From contig NC_087075.1 of NCBI RefSeq assembly GCF_026151205.1, positions 1,171,911 to 1,233,910 of the forward strand: 62,000 nucleotides of DNA, read 5' to 3'. A program made the position numbers and the translations under genes. Of the stretch, positions 37,001 through 57,835 are shown piece by piece (the stretch's first letter is position 1; each line of letters starts with the position of its first letter). Source of the stretch: Bolinopsis microptera (lineage: Eukaryota; Ctenophora; Tentaculata; Lobata; Bolinopsidae). The notes below the pieces were generated by a model. It was not told where the DNA came from. It ran no database searches and saw only the letters and a program-made list of their open reading frames with translations.

Positions 37001-37562
37001 GCAATCAGATGGTAAAATAATGCCAGATTTTTATGTCGGTTGAACATCTATGAAACAAATAAGATAATACTTTAATACACTTCCAACTACCTTCAGAAAG
37101 CTGAGGTACAGAAAGACAAGGTGGTTGAGCAGACTGTTGGTTACAGCTCTTCGTCCGAGGAAGAGGAAGAACCCACTACAACTGCAGTCTCTTCCTCCAA
37201 CAACATAGTTAAAACCTCTTTAGAGAAAGACGACGTGCTGATAGAACCAGAGTTTAGGGGGCTGTGGGAGGCGGCGCCCCCCAAAAAGCAGCTCCAGCCC
37301 TCCCGATTTAGTAAGCTGGAACAACAGAAAATGGCTGAAGTGCTGCAGAAACAAAGAGATAACATTGTCCAGAAACAGATAACAGTACAAAGAGAGTTCA
37401 AGGGGCAGGCATTCATGAGCAAACCAGAGGAGGTTATCTTCAGTGACTACATCGTGGGGGAGACATATTCTCAGCTTCTCACTCTCACCAATGTGTCCTA
37501 CACCATCAACACTCTCAAACTTATCGGCCTCTCCAACAATCTGCTTGATTTTATCTCTGTTG
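22073..37562 (+). CDS. CFAP74, N-terminal half, cut by an assembly gap
   Basis: Phase-consistent exons: 23820-23896, 24194-24298, 24815-24928, 34556-34702, 34982-35194, 35732-35834, 36048-36179 and 37097 to the gap. Earlier pieces are less sure: an ATG exon at 22073 with an acidic start ([20 protein letters not shown]) that runs into a TAG, an exon ending at 22651 ([20 protein letters not shown]), and perhaps one near 22861. The middle is charged coiled coil. The last exon has [29 protein letters not shown] and [20 protein letters not shown], matching the start of the ASH/MSP-like repeats in CFAP74, a central-pair projection protein of motile cilia. Human CFAP74 is about 1,580 residues; roughly 450 are here, so the ASH repeats are beyond the gap. 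The 9.6 kb intron 24929-34555 houses an antisense gene and a large fold-back element. Apart from the flank duplication around the 22651 donor, 22860-23800 shows nothing more. Confidence 0.85.
24456..24788. repeat. 12-bp minisatellite in a CFAP74 intron
   Basis: About 27 units of TCTACCCTAATG with ATATCT and CTTAATG variants. It ends about 25 bp before the acceptor of the exon at 24815. Because 12 is a multiple of three the array is open in several frames on both strands, which is an artefact. CCCTAA words recur but this is not a telomeric repeat. Confidence 0.92.
25157..27306 (-). CDS. Proprotein convertase, furin/PC (kexin, S8B) family, two exons
   Basis: Exon 1 (27306-27157) encodes a signal peptide ([20 protein letters not shown]) and the start of the prodomain ([13 protein letters not shown]). 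Exon 2 (26956-25157) carries the rest, 649 residues in all. The prodomain ends at a furin-type site, RKTR (about 106-109). The subtilisin-like domain has its catalytic residues in place: Asp166 ([11 protein letters not shown]), His207 (NFHGTRCAG), oxyanion Asn308 (ASGNGG) and Ser381 ([10 protein letters not shown]). Asn at the oxyanion position argues against PC2, which has Asp. A P domain follows, with [13 protein letters not shown] typical of its end. No membrane segment or Cys-rich region is visible, so it is probably secreted or luminal, cleaving precursors at paired basic residues. It lies antisense within a CFAP74 intron. I cannot say whether it is furin- or PC1/3-like. Confidence 0.93.
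27600..33020. mobile_element. Large fold-back element with tandem-repeat arms
   Basis: The outermost 20 or so bases of each end are inverted copies (TAGTCA, one mismatch, GGATCTGACGACATTCCCG), and similarity continues through the whole arms. TAA lies outside each end (27597-27599 and 33021-33023), a 3-bp duplication as in PIF/Harbinger elements. The left arm runs 27600 to about 28720, the centre is near 28725, and the right arm runs from about 28731. The arms are built from units of about 178 bp, each with CTCTCGCGAGTCGCGAGT, AAAATCAAAATAACTCGGCT and CAGGTTGTTGAGTTATTAGG. The left arm has about five units, the right about ten, including a duplicated 360-bp block (32015-32370 and 32378-32755). 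A LINE sits inside the right arm. No transposase frame is seen. Confidence 0.72.
28947..31391 (+). mobile_element. 5'-truncated non-LTR retrotransposon with intact RT frame
   Basis: One frame is open from 28999 to the stop at 31287. It starts within the end of an APE-type endonuclease ([23 protein letters not shown]) and continues into a reverse transcriptase: [56 protein letters not shown] and EYADDVDF, with the YADD catalytic pair. A C-terminal segment reads [10 protein letters not shown]. The 11-bp direct repeat TAATCAGAAGC flanks it (28936-28946 and 31392-31402), and the 3' end is AT-rich (GATAATAA) next to it, as in target-primed insertion. Most of the endonuclease is missing, so it is unlikely to be autonomous. 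The KPGKPKGP...LRP and FQGDCLS wording reminds me of RT families in cnidarians and insects whose clade I cannot name with confidence. Confidence 0.85.
33024..33576. other. AT-rich intron sequence of CFAP74
   Basis: Between the fold-back element and the 22-bp array. No frame or repeat worth naming, apart from short ATAACGGTAAAT duplications near 33056-33080. Confidence 0.45.
33577..34467. repeat. 22-bp minisatellite in a CFAP74 intron
   Basis: About 40 units built on ACATAACAAGATACATTACA, with AAAAC/ACAAC and CAAGA/CAGGA variants. Blocks of units recur in the same order, for example around the ATACTTTACAC variant near 33930 and 34130, which points to duplication of multi-unit blocks. It ends about 90 bp before the acceptor of the exon at 34556. 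Confidence 0.93.
34755..34922. repeat. 11-bp minisatellite (AAAGTGAAATT)
   Basis: About 15 units with AAAATGAAATT variants and one T-insertion unit. It sits in the intron between the CFAP74 exons ending at 34702 and starting at 34982, about 60 bp upstream of the acceptor. Confidence 0.9.
36190..36965. repeat. 32-bp minisatellite downstream of a CFAP74 donor
   Basis: About 24 units carrying TTTCTTTCTAGATCAGCTCT followed by AGTTTATAAACA. The array starts about 25 bp after the donor at 36180. Each unit has a pyrimidine tract ending in CTAG, an imperfect acceptor-like sequence. Several blocks of units recur in order (36255-36400 and 36440-36560). Confidence 0.9.
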
Positions 37563-37662
37563 NNNNNNNNNNNNNNNNNNNNNNNNNNNNNNNNNNNNNN
37601 NNNNNNNNNNNNNNNNNNNNNNNNNNNNNNNNNNNNNNNNNNNNNNNNNNNNNNNNNNNNNN
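37563..37662. other. Assembly gap (100 Ns)
   Basis: Exactly 100 Ns, the usual placeholder for a gap of unknown size. It cuts a CFAP74 exon on the left. On the right, the first 80 or so bases (GGGGG, TTTTTT, GGGG runs) look like unpolished sequence. Confidence 0.97.
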
Positions 37663-37699
37663 AAAGGGGGTTTTTTGCGCTCAAAACCGGGGTTTTAAA

Positions 37700-49019
<11,320 letters not shown>

Positions 49020-49022
49020 CTG

Positions 49023-49747
49023 GGGATATTATGGTGTTAATAAGATAACTGTCATATCTTCCATCTTATTGTACTAGTTTATCATAATAGTATAAGTAAG
49101 TATGGTATACTGTATATTATATATTATTAATAACTATTAAACTGTCAGTATGGATGTAGATTATCTGTCTCGTATAATAATCCAAGTCGTTGTGCGGTTT
49201 AAAATAAGCCGCTCTTTCTGATGAACCAGGTATAATGGACCGCGAAATCGGTTAGATTAAGCGGAAATGACGTCCGTTAGATGGCAGCACTCAGAGGGTT
49301 GGTCAGAACAGGTCACCAGATCTCAATTATCATGGAATTAGCATCACAACTTACAGTATTTTCCAATAAATTTACAGTAAAACATGAGGAGAGAAGCGAG
49401 GATAATGACTGTTCATGATTATTAAAATGATTGTTCATGGTTAGGGTGGTAATCTAACTAAAGCACGCGTTTCCATCTTGTTACCGCTCCAGCCATTATC
49501 TCTTGTAACTGTGGCTTTGTGTGTTTGTTTCAGGTCATGAGGATCTTATCTCACAGATTAGGAGAGATTTGCAAATTACTGAGGATAAGTACGCGTAGTT
49601 GTGTTGACTTGAGTTTGACTAAGTTGTGTTGACGTTGTTTGTGACGTTCTGTAGAATGAAGGTAGGGTTACAAAACCAAGTTAGCTGGTTTACGATCATT
49701 GTTCGGACTTCGGACTTCGTCTCGTAATAAGATTTGGTATCGGTTTA
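49023..49747. other. Spacer with one possible plus-strand terminal exon
   Basis: Mostly unannotated. TTTGTTTCAG (49524-49533) followed by an open 20-codon stretch (HEDLISQIRRDLQITEDKYA) and TAG at 49596-49598 looks like a small last exon on the plus strand, but no partner exon is visible. CGGACTTCGGACTTCG lies near 49703. Confidence 0.25.
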
Positions 49748-52700
49748 ACATGTGTTTTACCCTGTTAACATGTGTTTTACCCTGTTAACATGTGTTTTAC
49801 CCTGTTAACATGTGTTTTACCCTGTTAACATGTGTTTTACCCTGTTAACATGTGTTTTACCCTGTTAACATGTGTTTTACCCTGTTAACATGTGTTTTGC
49901 CCTGTTAACATGTGTTTTGCCCTGTTAACATGTGTTTTGCCCTGTTAACATGTGTTTTGCCCTGTTAACATGTGTTTTACCCTGTTAACATGTGTTTTAC
50001 CCTGTTAACATGTGTTTTACCCTGTTAGCATGTGTTTTACCCTGTTAACATGTGTTTTACCCTGTTAACACGTGTTTTACCCTGTTAACATGTGTTTTAC
50101 CCTGTTAACATGTGTTTTACCCTGTTAACATGTGTTTTACCCTGTTAACATGTGTTTTACCCTGTTAACATGTGTTTTACCCTGTTAACATGTGTTTTAC
50201 CCTGTTAACATGTGTTTTACCCTGTTAACATGTGTTTTACCCTGTTAACATATTGTGTTTTACCCTGTTAACATGTGTTTTACCCTGTTAACATGTGTTT
50301 TACCCTGTTAACATGTGTTTTACCCTGTTAACATATTGTGTTTTACCCTGTTAACATGTGTTTTACCCTGTTAACATGTGTTTTACCCTGTTAACATGTG
50401 TTTTACCCTGTTAACATGTTTTTTACCCTGTTAACATGTGTTTTACCATGTTAACATGTGTTTTACCCCATGTTAACACGTGTTTTACCCTGTTAACACG
50501 TGTTGTACCCTGTTAACATGTTTTTTACCCTGTTAACATGTGTTTTACCATGTTAACATCTGTTTTACCCTGTTAACATGTGTTTTACCATGTTAACATG
50601 TGTTTTACCCTGTTAACATGTGTTTTACCCTGTTAACATGTGTTTTGCCCTGTTAACATGTGTTTTACCCTGTTAACATGTGTTTTACCCTGTTAACATG
50701 TGTTTTACCCTGTTAACATGTGTTTTACCATGTTAACATGTGTTTTACCCTGTTAACACGTGTTTTACCCTGTTAACATGTGTTTTACCCTGTTAACATG
50801 TGTTTTACCCTGTTAACATGTGTTTTGCCCTGTTAACATGTGTTTTGCCCTGTTAACATGTGTTTTGCCCTGTTAACATGTGTTTTGCCCTGTTAACATG
50901 TGTTTTTACCCTGTTAACATGTGTTTTACCCTGTTAACATGTGTTTTACCATGTTAACATGTGTTTTACCCTGTTAACACGTGTTTTACCCTGTTAACAC
51001 GTGTTGTACCCTGTTAACATGTGTTTTGCCCTGTTAACATGTGTTTTGCCCTGTTAACATGTGTTTTGCCCTGTTAACATGTGTTTTGCCCTGTTAACAT
51101 GTGTTTTGCCCTGTTAACATGTGTTTTGCCCTGTTAACATGTGTTTTACCCTGTTAACATGTGTTTTGCCCTGTTAACATGTGTTTTACCCTGTTAACAT
51201 GTGTTTTACCCTGTTAACATGTGTTTTAACCTGTTAACATGTGTTTTACCCTGTTAACATGTGTTTTACCCTGTTAACATGTGTTTTACCATGTTAACAT
51301 GTGTTTTACCCTGTTAACATGTGTTTTACCCTGTTAACATATTGTGTTTTACCCTGTTAACATGTTTTTTACCCTGTTAACATGTTTTTTACCCTGTTAA
51401 CATGTGTTTTACCCTGTTAACATGTGTTTTACCCTGTTAACATGTGTTTTACCCTGTTAACATATTGTGTTTTACCCTGTTAACATGTGTTTTACCCTGT
51501 TAACATGTTTTTTTACCCTGTTAACATGTGTTTTACCCTGTTAACATGTGTTTTACCCTGTTAACATGTGTTTTACCCTGTTAACATATTGTGTTTTACC
51601 CTGTTAACATGTGTTTTACCCTGTTAACATGTGTTTTACCCTGTTAACATGTGTTTTACCCTGTTAACATGTGTTTTACCCTGTTAACATGTGTTTTACC
51701 CTGTTAACATGTGTTTTACCCTGTTAACATGTGTTTTACCCTGTTAACATGTGTTTTACCATGTTAACATGTGTTTTACCCTGTTAACATGTGTTTTTAC
51801 CCTGTTAACATATTGTGTTTTACCCTGTTAACATGTGTTTTACCCTGTTAACATGTTTTTTACCCTGTTAACATGTGTTTTACCCTGTTAACATGTGTTT
51901 TACCCTGTTAACATGTGTTTTACCCTGTTAACATATTGTGTTTTACCCTGTTAACATGTGTTTTACCCTGTTAACATGTTTTTTACCCTGTTAACATGTG
52001 TTTACCCTGTTAACATGTGTTTTACCCTGTTAACATGTGTTTTACCCTGTTAACATATTGTGTTTTACCCTGTTAACATGTGTTTTACCCTGTTAACATG
52101 TGTTTTACCCTGTTAACATGTGTTTTACCCTGTTAACATGTGTTTTACCCTGTTAACATGTGTTTTACCCTGTTAACATGTGTTTTACCCTGTTAACATG
52201 TGTTTTACCCTGTTAACATGTGTTTTACCCTGTTAACATGTGTTTTACCCTGTAAACATGTGTTTTACCCTGTTAACATGTGTTTTACCCTGTTAACATG
52301 TGTTTTACCCTGTTAACATGTGTTTTACCCGCTCAACATGTGTTTTACCCTGTTAACATGTGTTTTGCCCTGTTAACATGTGTTTTACCCTGTTAACATG
52401 TGTTTTACCCGCTCAACATGTGTTTTACCCTGTTAACATGTGTTTTACCCTGTTAACATGTGTTTTACCCTGTTAATATGTGTTTTACCCTGTTAACATG
52501 TGTTTCACCCTGTTAACATGTGTTTTACCCTGTTAACATGTGTTTTACCCTGTTAACATGTGTTTTACCCTGTTAACATGTGTTTTACCCTGTTAACATG
52601 TGTTTTACCCTGTTAACATGTGTTTTACCCTGTTAACATGTGTTTTACCCTGTTAACATGTGTTTTACCCTGTTAACATGTGTTTTACCCTGTTAACATG

Positions 52701-53250
52701 TGTTTTACCCTGTTAACATGTGTTTTACCCTGTTAACATGTGTTTTACCCTGTTAACATGTGTTTTACCCTGTTAACATGTGTTTCACCCTGTTAACATG
52801 TGTTTTACCCTGTTAACATGTGTTTTACCCTGTTAACATGTGTTTTACCCTGTTAACATGTGTTTTACCCTGTTAACATCTGTTTTACCCTGTTAACATG
52901 TGTTTTACCCTGTTAACATGTGTTTTACCCTGTTAACATGTGTTTTACCCTGTTAACATGTGTTTTACCCTGTTAACATGTGTTTTACCCTGTTAACATA
53001 TTGTGTTTTACCCTGTTAACATGTGTTTTACCCTGTTAACATGTGTTTTACCCTGTTAACATGTTTTTTACCCTGTTAACATGTGTTTTACCCTGTTAAC
53101 ATGTGTTGTACCCTGTTAACATGTGTTGTACCCTGTTAACATGTGTTTTACCCTGTTAACATGTGTTTTACCTTGTTAACATGTGTTTTACCCTGTTAAC
53201 ATGTTTTTTACCCTGTTAACATGTGTTTTGCCCTGTTAACATGTGTTTTA
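49748..53250. repeat. 3.5 kb array of a 20-bp unit (CCTGTTAACATGTGTTTTAC)
   Basis: About 175 units containing the GTTAAC palindrome. Variants include GCCC for ACCC, CACG for CATG, ACATATTGTG insertions and a CGCTCAAC unit seen twice (52331 and 52411). Blocks with the ATATTG insertion recur at regular spacing (51340-52060), showing block duplication. No coding sense on either strand. Confidence 0.95.
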
Positions 53251-54148
53251 CAATTCGGTACAAATGTTTTTTAAATTCGAAAAGTATTGTTCGAAAATTT
53301 TGTAACGTGTGGTTTAGAAGAATAGTATCCAGAAACTATCGCCCAGCGATGGCTAAAATACAAGCAGGCACCAAAACTATTTGAACTATCATTCATCTCA
53401 TTACACGAAATTAAGCTAACTACTAATTAAGAAAAAGGTTTTGTCTTTATCGGGTGGTTAGTAGATAGGAGGGTACAGGTACTAACCTGTACCCTCTGTA
53501 CTATTCCTCCGTTTAACCGATCCTAATTACTATTGAGATGTACTCTGCAGTACTTACACAGGACTCTGTGAGCTGTGCTCAATAACCACCATTAACTATT
53601 AACTATTAACTATTAACCATTAACTATTCATCTAAATAATTCATTAAGAGCTAGTAGGAGGATATATCTGAATATTAACGTTTATCTACCTAGCTCCAAG
53701 GTTAGTACCCTGCTAGATTGTTAGATTATATAATATATATTGTTAAAAGCAAATTCCTGCAGCATTCCTCTGCCTACCTGGTTTCTGGCACCAAAACAAC
53801 TATTGTTACTATTGTTACTATTGTTATGCAACTTATTACTATTGCCCGCGAGATATCCTCATTGCTAGATTTCAGTGTTCTTTTGTCCGCTCTCATTACA
53901 GTTAACATTACTAATTACACAATGTGCACGTGTATTAATAAGTACAATAACAGTAATTACACCCAAAACAACTTAATTAATTTGACGTAACTTGTGAATG
54001 CATTAAATTAGGGTGCTTTCAATTTCACCTTGATTAAGTGTGTGTTCCTTTAAATTATCTCTATTTCATTGAGTGACTAATTCTGTGTAACAAGCCATCT
54101 ATACTGATTATTTATTCAATTCCTGTCATACTAAATTCTTGTCTGCAG
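53251..54148. other. Spacer and probable 5' intron of the Ly6-like gene
   Basis: AT-rich. A 90-codon plus frame (53718-53990) shows no domain. A tandem ATTAACTATT occurs at 53591-53630. The stretch ends with TTGTCTGCAG, the acceptor of the exon that carries the Ly6-like start codon. Confidence 0.4.
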
Positions 54149-54153
54149 GAAGG

Positions 54154-54864
54154 ATGCAGGGTTATGTTTCCAGCACGCTGCTACTGCTTACTTCTCTCTC
54201 TTCCTCCTCCTCCCTGCTTTGCTACCACTGTGAGAAGTGGACGGTTAACGTGTCCCTAATATACGCAGAGTCCACAGACTGCCTGAGCGCAGACAAAGCT
54301 CGGCAGTGTTTTGAAGGCGGGGTGTGTGTGGAGGGGAACTCAGTACACAAATACAACATACCTCAGGCAGACGAGCACGTGCACGTATACTACAAGGGGT
54401 GCGACCACACGTGCGCGCAGAGGAGGGCTGATAGGGAGTTGTACTCTGAGATACACTGCAATGAGAGGGTGTGCGAGACTGACTTGTGCAATGATATGCC
54501 AATGGAGGAAGCCACATTGTACCGTGGACTAGATCAAGATGAAAATAACGGAGAAGAAGAAGGAGCTCTTGTAAACGAAGGTGAAGTTGTGGATGACAAT
54601 GTCAGCAAACGTCAAGATACTGATGAACAAGTAGATGATGAACAAGTAGATGATGAACAAGTAGATGATGAACAAGTAGATGATAGCGAAGTTGTTGATG
54701 AAGATGTTAACGACGTCGAAGATGAAGTTGTTGATGACAATGCCAAGTACAATGTTACCGATATTCTAGAAGAAGGCTCAGTAAGCGAGGTGAGTGATAA
54801 GAACTGCGCAACAGTTCTCATCACTCCACTCTTCCTCCTAACGGTTGTCGTGTTGTTTATCTAG
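54154..54864 (+). CDS. Ly6/uPAR (three-finger) domain protein, probably GPI-anchored
   Basis: 236 residues from the ATG at 54154, just after an acceptor (TCTGCAG, 54142-54148), so a non-coding 5' exon is likely. The N-terminus is a signal peptide (MQGYVSSTLLLLTSLSSSSS). The extracellular part starts LCYHCEKW and has the spaced cysteines of a three-finger fold, ending CNERVCETDLCND, close to the family's terminal pattern. A long acidic linker follows, with DEQVD repeated in tandem (54624-54684) from a 15-bp DNA repeat. Possible N-glycosylation sites are NVS and NVT. The last 20 residues are hydrophobic with no charged tail (ATVLITPLFLLTVVVLFI), typical of a GPI-attachment signal. It is probably displayed on the cell surface; the ligand is unknown. 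The stop region is multiplied in the array that follows. Confidence 0.82.
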   Translation: MQGYVSSTLLLLTSLSSSSSLLCYHCEKWTVNVSLIYAESTDCLSADKARQCFEGGVCVEGNSVHKYNIPQADEHVHVYYKGCDHTCAQRRADRELYSEIHCNERVCETDLCNDMPMEEATLYRGLDQDENNGEEEGALVNEGEVVDDNVSKRQDTDEQVDDEQVDDEQVDDEQVDDSEVVDEDVNDVEDEVVDDNAKYNVTDILEEGSVSEVSDKNCATVLITPLFLLTVVVLFI

Positions 54865-55468
54865 TTACCATGGTTACCAGGTGTTGTTTATCTAGTTACC
54901 ATGGTTACCAGGTGTTGTTTATCTAGTTACCATGGCTACCAGGTGTTGTTTATCTAGTTACCATGGCTACCAGGTGTTGTTTATCTAGTTACCATGGTTA
55001 CCAGGTGTTGTTTATCTAGTTACCATGGTTACCAGGTGTTGTTTATCTAGTTACCATGGCTACCAGGTGTTGTTTATCTAGTTACCATGGCTACCAGGTG
55101 TTGTTTATCTTGTTACCATGGTTACCAGGTGTTGTTTATCTAGTTACCATGGTTACCAGGTGTTGTTTATCTAGTTACCATGGTTACCAGGTGTTGTTTA
55201 TCTAGTTACCATGGTTACCAGGTGTTGTTTATCTAGTTACCATGGTTACCAGGTGTTGTTTATCTAGTTACCATGGTTACCAGGTGTTGTTTATCTAGTT
55301 ACCATGGTTACCAGGTGTTGTTTATCTAGTTACCATGGTTACCAGGAGTTGTTTATCTAGTTACCATGGTTACCAGGTGTTGTTTATCTAGTTACCATGG
55401 TTACCAGGTGTTGTTTATCTAGTTACCATGGTTACCAGGTGTTGTTTATCTAGTTACCATGGTTACCA
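54851..55468. repeat. 31-bp minisatellite that starts on the Ly6-like stop codon
   Basis: About 20 units with GTGTTGTTTATCTAG then TTACCATGGTTACCAG. The first unit is the end of the coding sequence (V-L-F-I-stop) and the bases after it. The other units repeat it almost exactly, with GCTACC and CTTGTT variants. The array would form the start of the 3' UTR. Confidence 0.95.
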
Positions 55469-55689
55469 GGAGTCAGGACTAACAAGCAGACAAGTAGTCA
55501 CTACTAGTGTATACAGTTATACTACTAACGTACCATCACACAAAACATTGTCATATTATTATGTCATGTCCTAGTTTTACTGTATTGCTTATGGCTAAAT
55601 TTAAATTTTTTTGGACATTTAAAATATAATTTTGAACATTACATTATTTAAATCTCAAACAGGATTGATTGCATGATATTTGGTTGAGT

Positions 55690-56104
55690 AGTAGTGGTGA
55701 AGTGAAACATGTTGGAAGTGCCAGCCAGTATCTCTGTCAAGTGAACAGCCCACAGAGGAGTAGTGGTGAAGTGAAACATGTTGGAAGTGCCAGCCAGTAT
55801 CTCTGTCAAGTGAACAGCCCACAGAGGAGTAGTGGTGAAGTGAAACATGTTGGAAGTGCCAGCCAGTATCTCTGTCAAGTGAACAGCCCACAGAGGAGTA
55901 GTGGTGAAGTGAAACATGTTGGAAGTGCCAGCCAGTATCTCTGTCAAGTGAACAGCCCACAGAGGAGTAGTGGTGAAGTGAAACATGTTGGAAGTGCCAG
56001 CCAGTATCTCTGTCAAGTGAACAGCCCACAGAGGAGTAGTGGTGAAGTGAAACATGTTGGAAGTGCCAGCCAGTATCTCTGTCAAGTGAACAGCCCACAG
56101 AGGA
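55690..56104. repeat. 69-bp repeat, six identical units
   Basis: Six units with AGTAGTGGTGAAGTGAAACA, GGAAGTGCCAGCCAGTATCT and CAAGTGAACAGCCCACAGAG. They are essentially identical, so the expansion is recent or gene-converted. Because 69 is divisible by three, and the unit lacks stops in several frames, 147-156-codon frames appear on both strands. Which of them is real, if any, cannot be told. Confidence 0.93.
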
Positions 56105-56630
56105 TTGGGTGAGCGCATGCGCGAGAATGCCTCCGGGTAGTGCTCCTCAATCAGCAGAAATTATGCCGTTTTCAAATTTTAACTTATACATAAATATTAC
56201 AAAAATGTTTGTGTGTGCTTGCAAGTTTTTATATTTTATTCATTTAAATATTTGTTTTTTATACAAATGAGTCTTTGTTTGTGAATAAGAGTTTCATTTT
56301 TAGAAGAGGTTTATTTTAGAATACTCAGAAATAAACAATGAACTGAAATACTAATAAACCTAAACCAATCTGGGCTTCCCACCACCATGGTGTTCCTAAA
56401 TCTCTGCTTAAGTAGCTTCCCTCACATTGACATTCCAATTGATGATAGAGCTTACGGTAGGACTAGAGGATAGCTCACCGCTGGGAGGATCGCGATGTAA
56501 TGGTAAATGTATATGTAATGGTAATTCTGAATGTTTTTATGATAATGAAATCTCCGTAGCTCGAGTCTTTATCAGCCCAGATAGGTCTCCAGAGGAAGGT
56601 GCCGAGCCGGAGCAGCTTGTTTTAGAACTC
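56105..56630. other. Spacer with a weak coding candidate
   Basis: A 73-codon plus frame (56427-56648) reads ECFYDNEISVARVFISPDRS and then PEEGAEPEQLVLELKN before it enters the next array. The last part recurs after that array; see the candidate exon at 56784. Confidence 0.3.
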
Positions 56631-56631
56631 A

Positions 56632-56785
56632 AGAACCTGGTAACCTAGTAACCTGGTAACCTGGTAACCTGGTAACCTAGTAACCTGGTAACCTGGTAAC
56701 CTGGTAACCTGGTAACCTGGTAACCTGGTAACCTAGTAACCTGGTAACCTGGTAACCTAGTAACCTGGTAACCTGGTAACCTGGT
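56632..56785. repeat. 8-bp repeat (CTGGTAAC)n
   Basis: About 19 units with CTAGTAAC variants. It is bounded by two copies of GTCTCCAGAGGAAGGTGCCG (about 56586 and 56785), so the array lies between, and perhaps grew with, a duplicated segment. Confidence 0.9.
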
Positions 56786-56911
56786 CTCCAGAGGAAGGTG
56801 CCGAGCCGGAACAGCAGCAGCAGTTTGTTTCAGAACGCAAGAAGAGATCGAACGACGAGCCAGACAAAAGATATTTCATCAAAGGAGGCAAATTGTGTAG
56901 TGTGGACAAAT
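56784..56911 (+). CDS. Possible C-terminal exon of a small basic-site protein
   Basis: After GGTCTCCAG a frame runs to a TAA at about 56909-56911. It reads EGAEPEQQQQFVSERKKRSN and then DEPDKRYFIKGGKLCSVDK. The KKR and DKR sites would suit a processed precursor, and a convertase gene lies elsewhere in this window, but there is no signal peptide and no family that I recognise. The first part duplicates the frame at 56580-56640. It may equally be non-coding. Confidence 0.25.
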
Positions 56912-57272
56912 AACTAATCTTGAAAACTGTTTGTGAGAAACGTTTCTGTTACACACTACTGTACAATAGGAGACAAGGCACTGAGGAGCGAGGAACCAGC
57001 CCGAGGTAAATACAAAAAGAACAACTGCTTATAACGCGTCATTTCGATCCCTCCTTAATTCTTTTTCTAAGATATTTATTTAACAAATTTCATCTTACAA
57101 AATTTCTTCCTGCCATTCTTTCAAAACATTTCACCTCCATTCTTTCAAAACATTTTACCTCTATTCTTTCAAAACATTCCATTGTCAAATACTAAACATA
57201 GGCTAGGAAGTTCTCACCATTTCTGACATTTCTTTCTCCCCAGTGCTAGACTCCGTGCTCCATTTGTATATC
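56912..57272. other. Spacer
   Basis: No gene recognised. Three CCATTCTTTCAAAACATTT-like units lie at 57112-57180. Confidence 0.4.
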
Positions 57273-57637
57273 CAGTGGCGTAACGAAGGGGGGGGGGAGG
57301 GCTCCGTCTTAGTGGGGCGCCAACAGGCAACGTAACGCCACTGTGCGGGGGGGGGGGGGGGGGGGGGGGTGGGGCGCCGTCTTAGTGGGGCACCAACAGG
57401 CAACGTTACGCCACTGTGCGGGGGGGGGGGGGCTCCGTCTTAGTGGGGCGCCAACAGGCAACGTTACGCCACTGTGCGGGGGGGGGCTCCGTCTTAGTGG
57501 GGCGCCAACAGGCAACGTTACGCCACTGTGCGGGGGGGGGGGGGCTCCGTCTTAGTGGGGCGCCAACAGGCAACATTACGCCACTGTGCGGGGGGCGCCG
57601 TCTTAGGGGGGCGCCAACAGGCAACGTTACGCCACTG
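57273..57637. mobile_element. hAT-type non-autonomous element with an internal minisatellite
   Basis: It begins CAGTGGCGTAACG and ends CGTTACGCCACTG, inverted copies typical of hAT termini. The 8-bp sequence TGTATATC is repeated outside both ends (57265-57272 and 57638-57645), the expected hAT duplication. The interior consists of six tandem units with CTCCGTCTTAGTGGGGCGCC, AACAGGCAACGTTACGCCAC and a variable G run, so near-terminal sequence is itself multiplied. No transposase. Confidence 0.87.
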
Positions 57638-57835
57638 TGTATATCGCCTATTCTTTAGAACTTTATACTTTTATACTGTTCAATTCTCAAAACGAATATT
57701 GTAACCCAGATTATGCTAAACTCCATTTGTATATCGCATATTCTTTAGAACTTTATATACTTGTATACTGTTCAATTCTCAAAACGAATATTGTAACCCA
57801 GATTATGCTAAACTTAAAATGTGTAATCCAGAGTG
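57638..57835. repeat. Direct duplication of about 92 bp at the hAT target
   Basis: Two copies containing TGTATATCGC, TATTCTTTAGAACTTTATA, ACTGTTCAATTCTCAAAACG and AACCCAGATTATGCTAAACT (57638-57722 and 57728-57815). The hAT element sits in the first copy, so the duplication is probably older than, or contemporary with, the insertion. Confidence 0.85.

Noticed and set aside
57203-57658. Pro- and Gly-rich frames
   Set aside because: They translate G runs and tandem units inside the hAT element.
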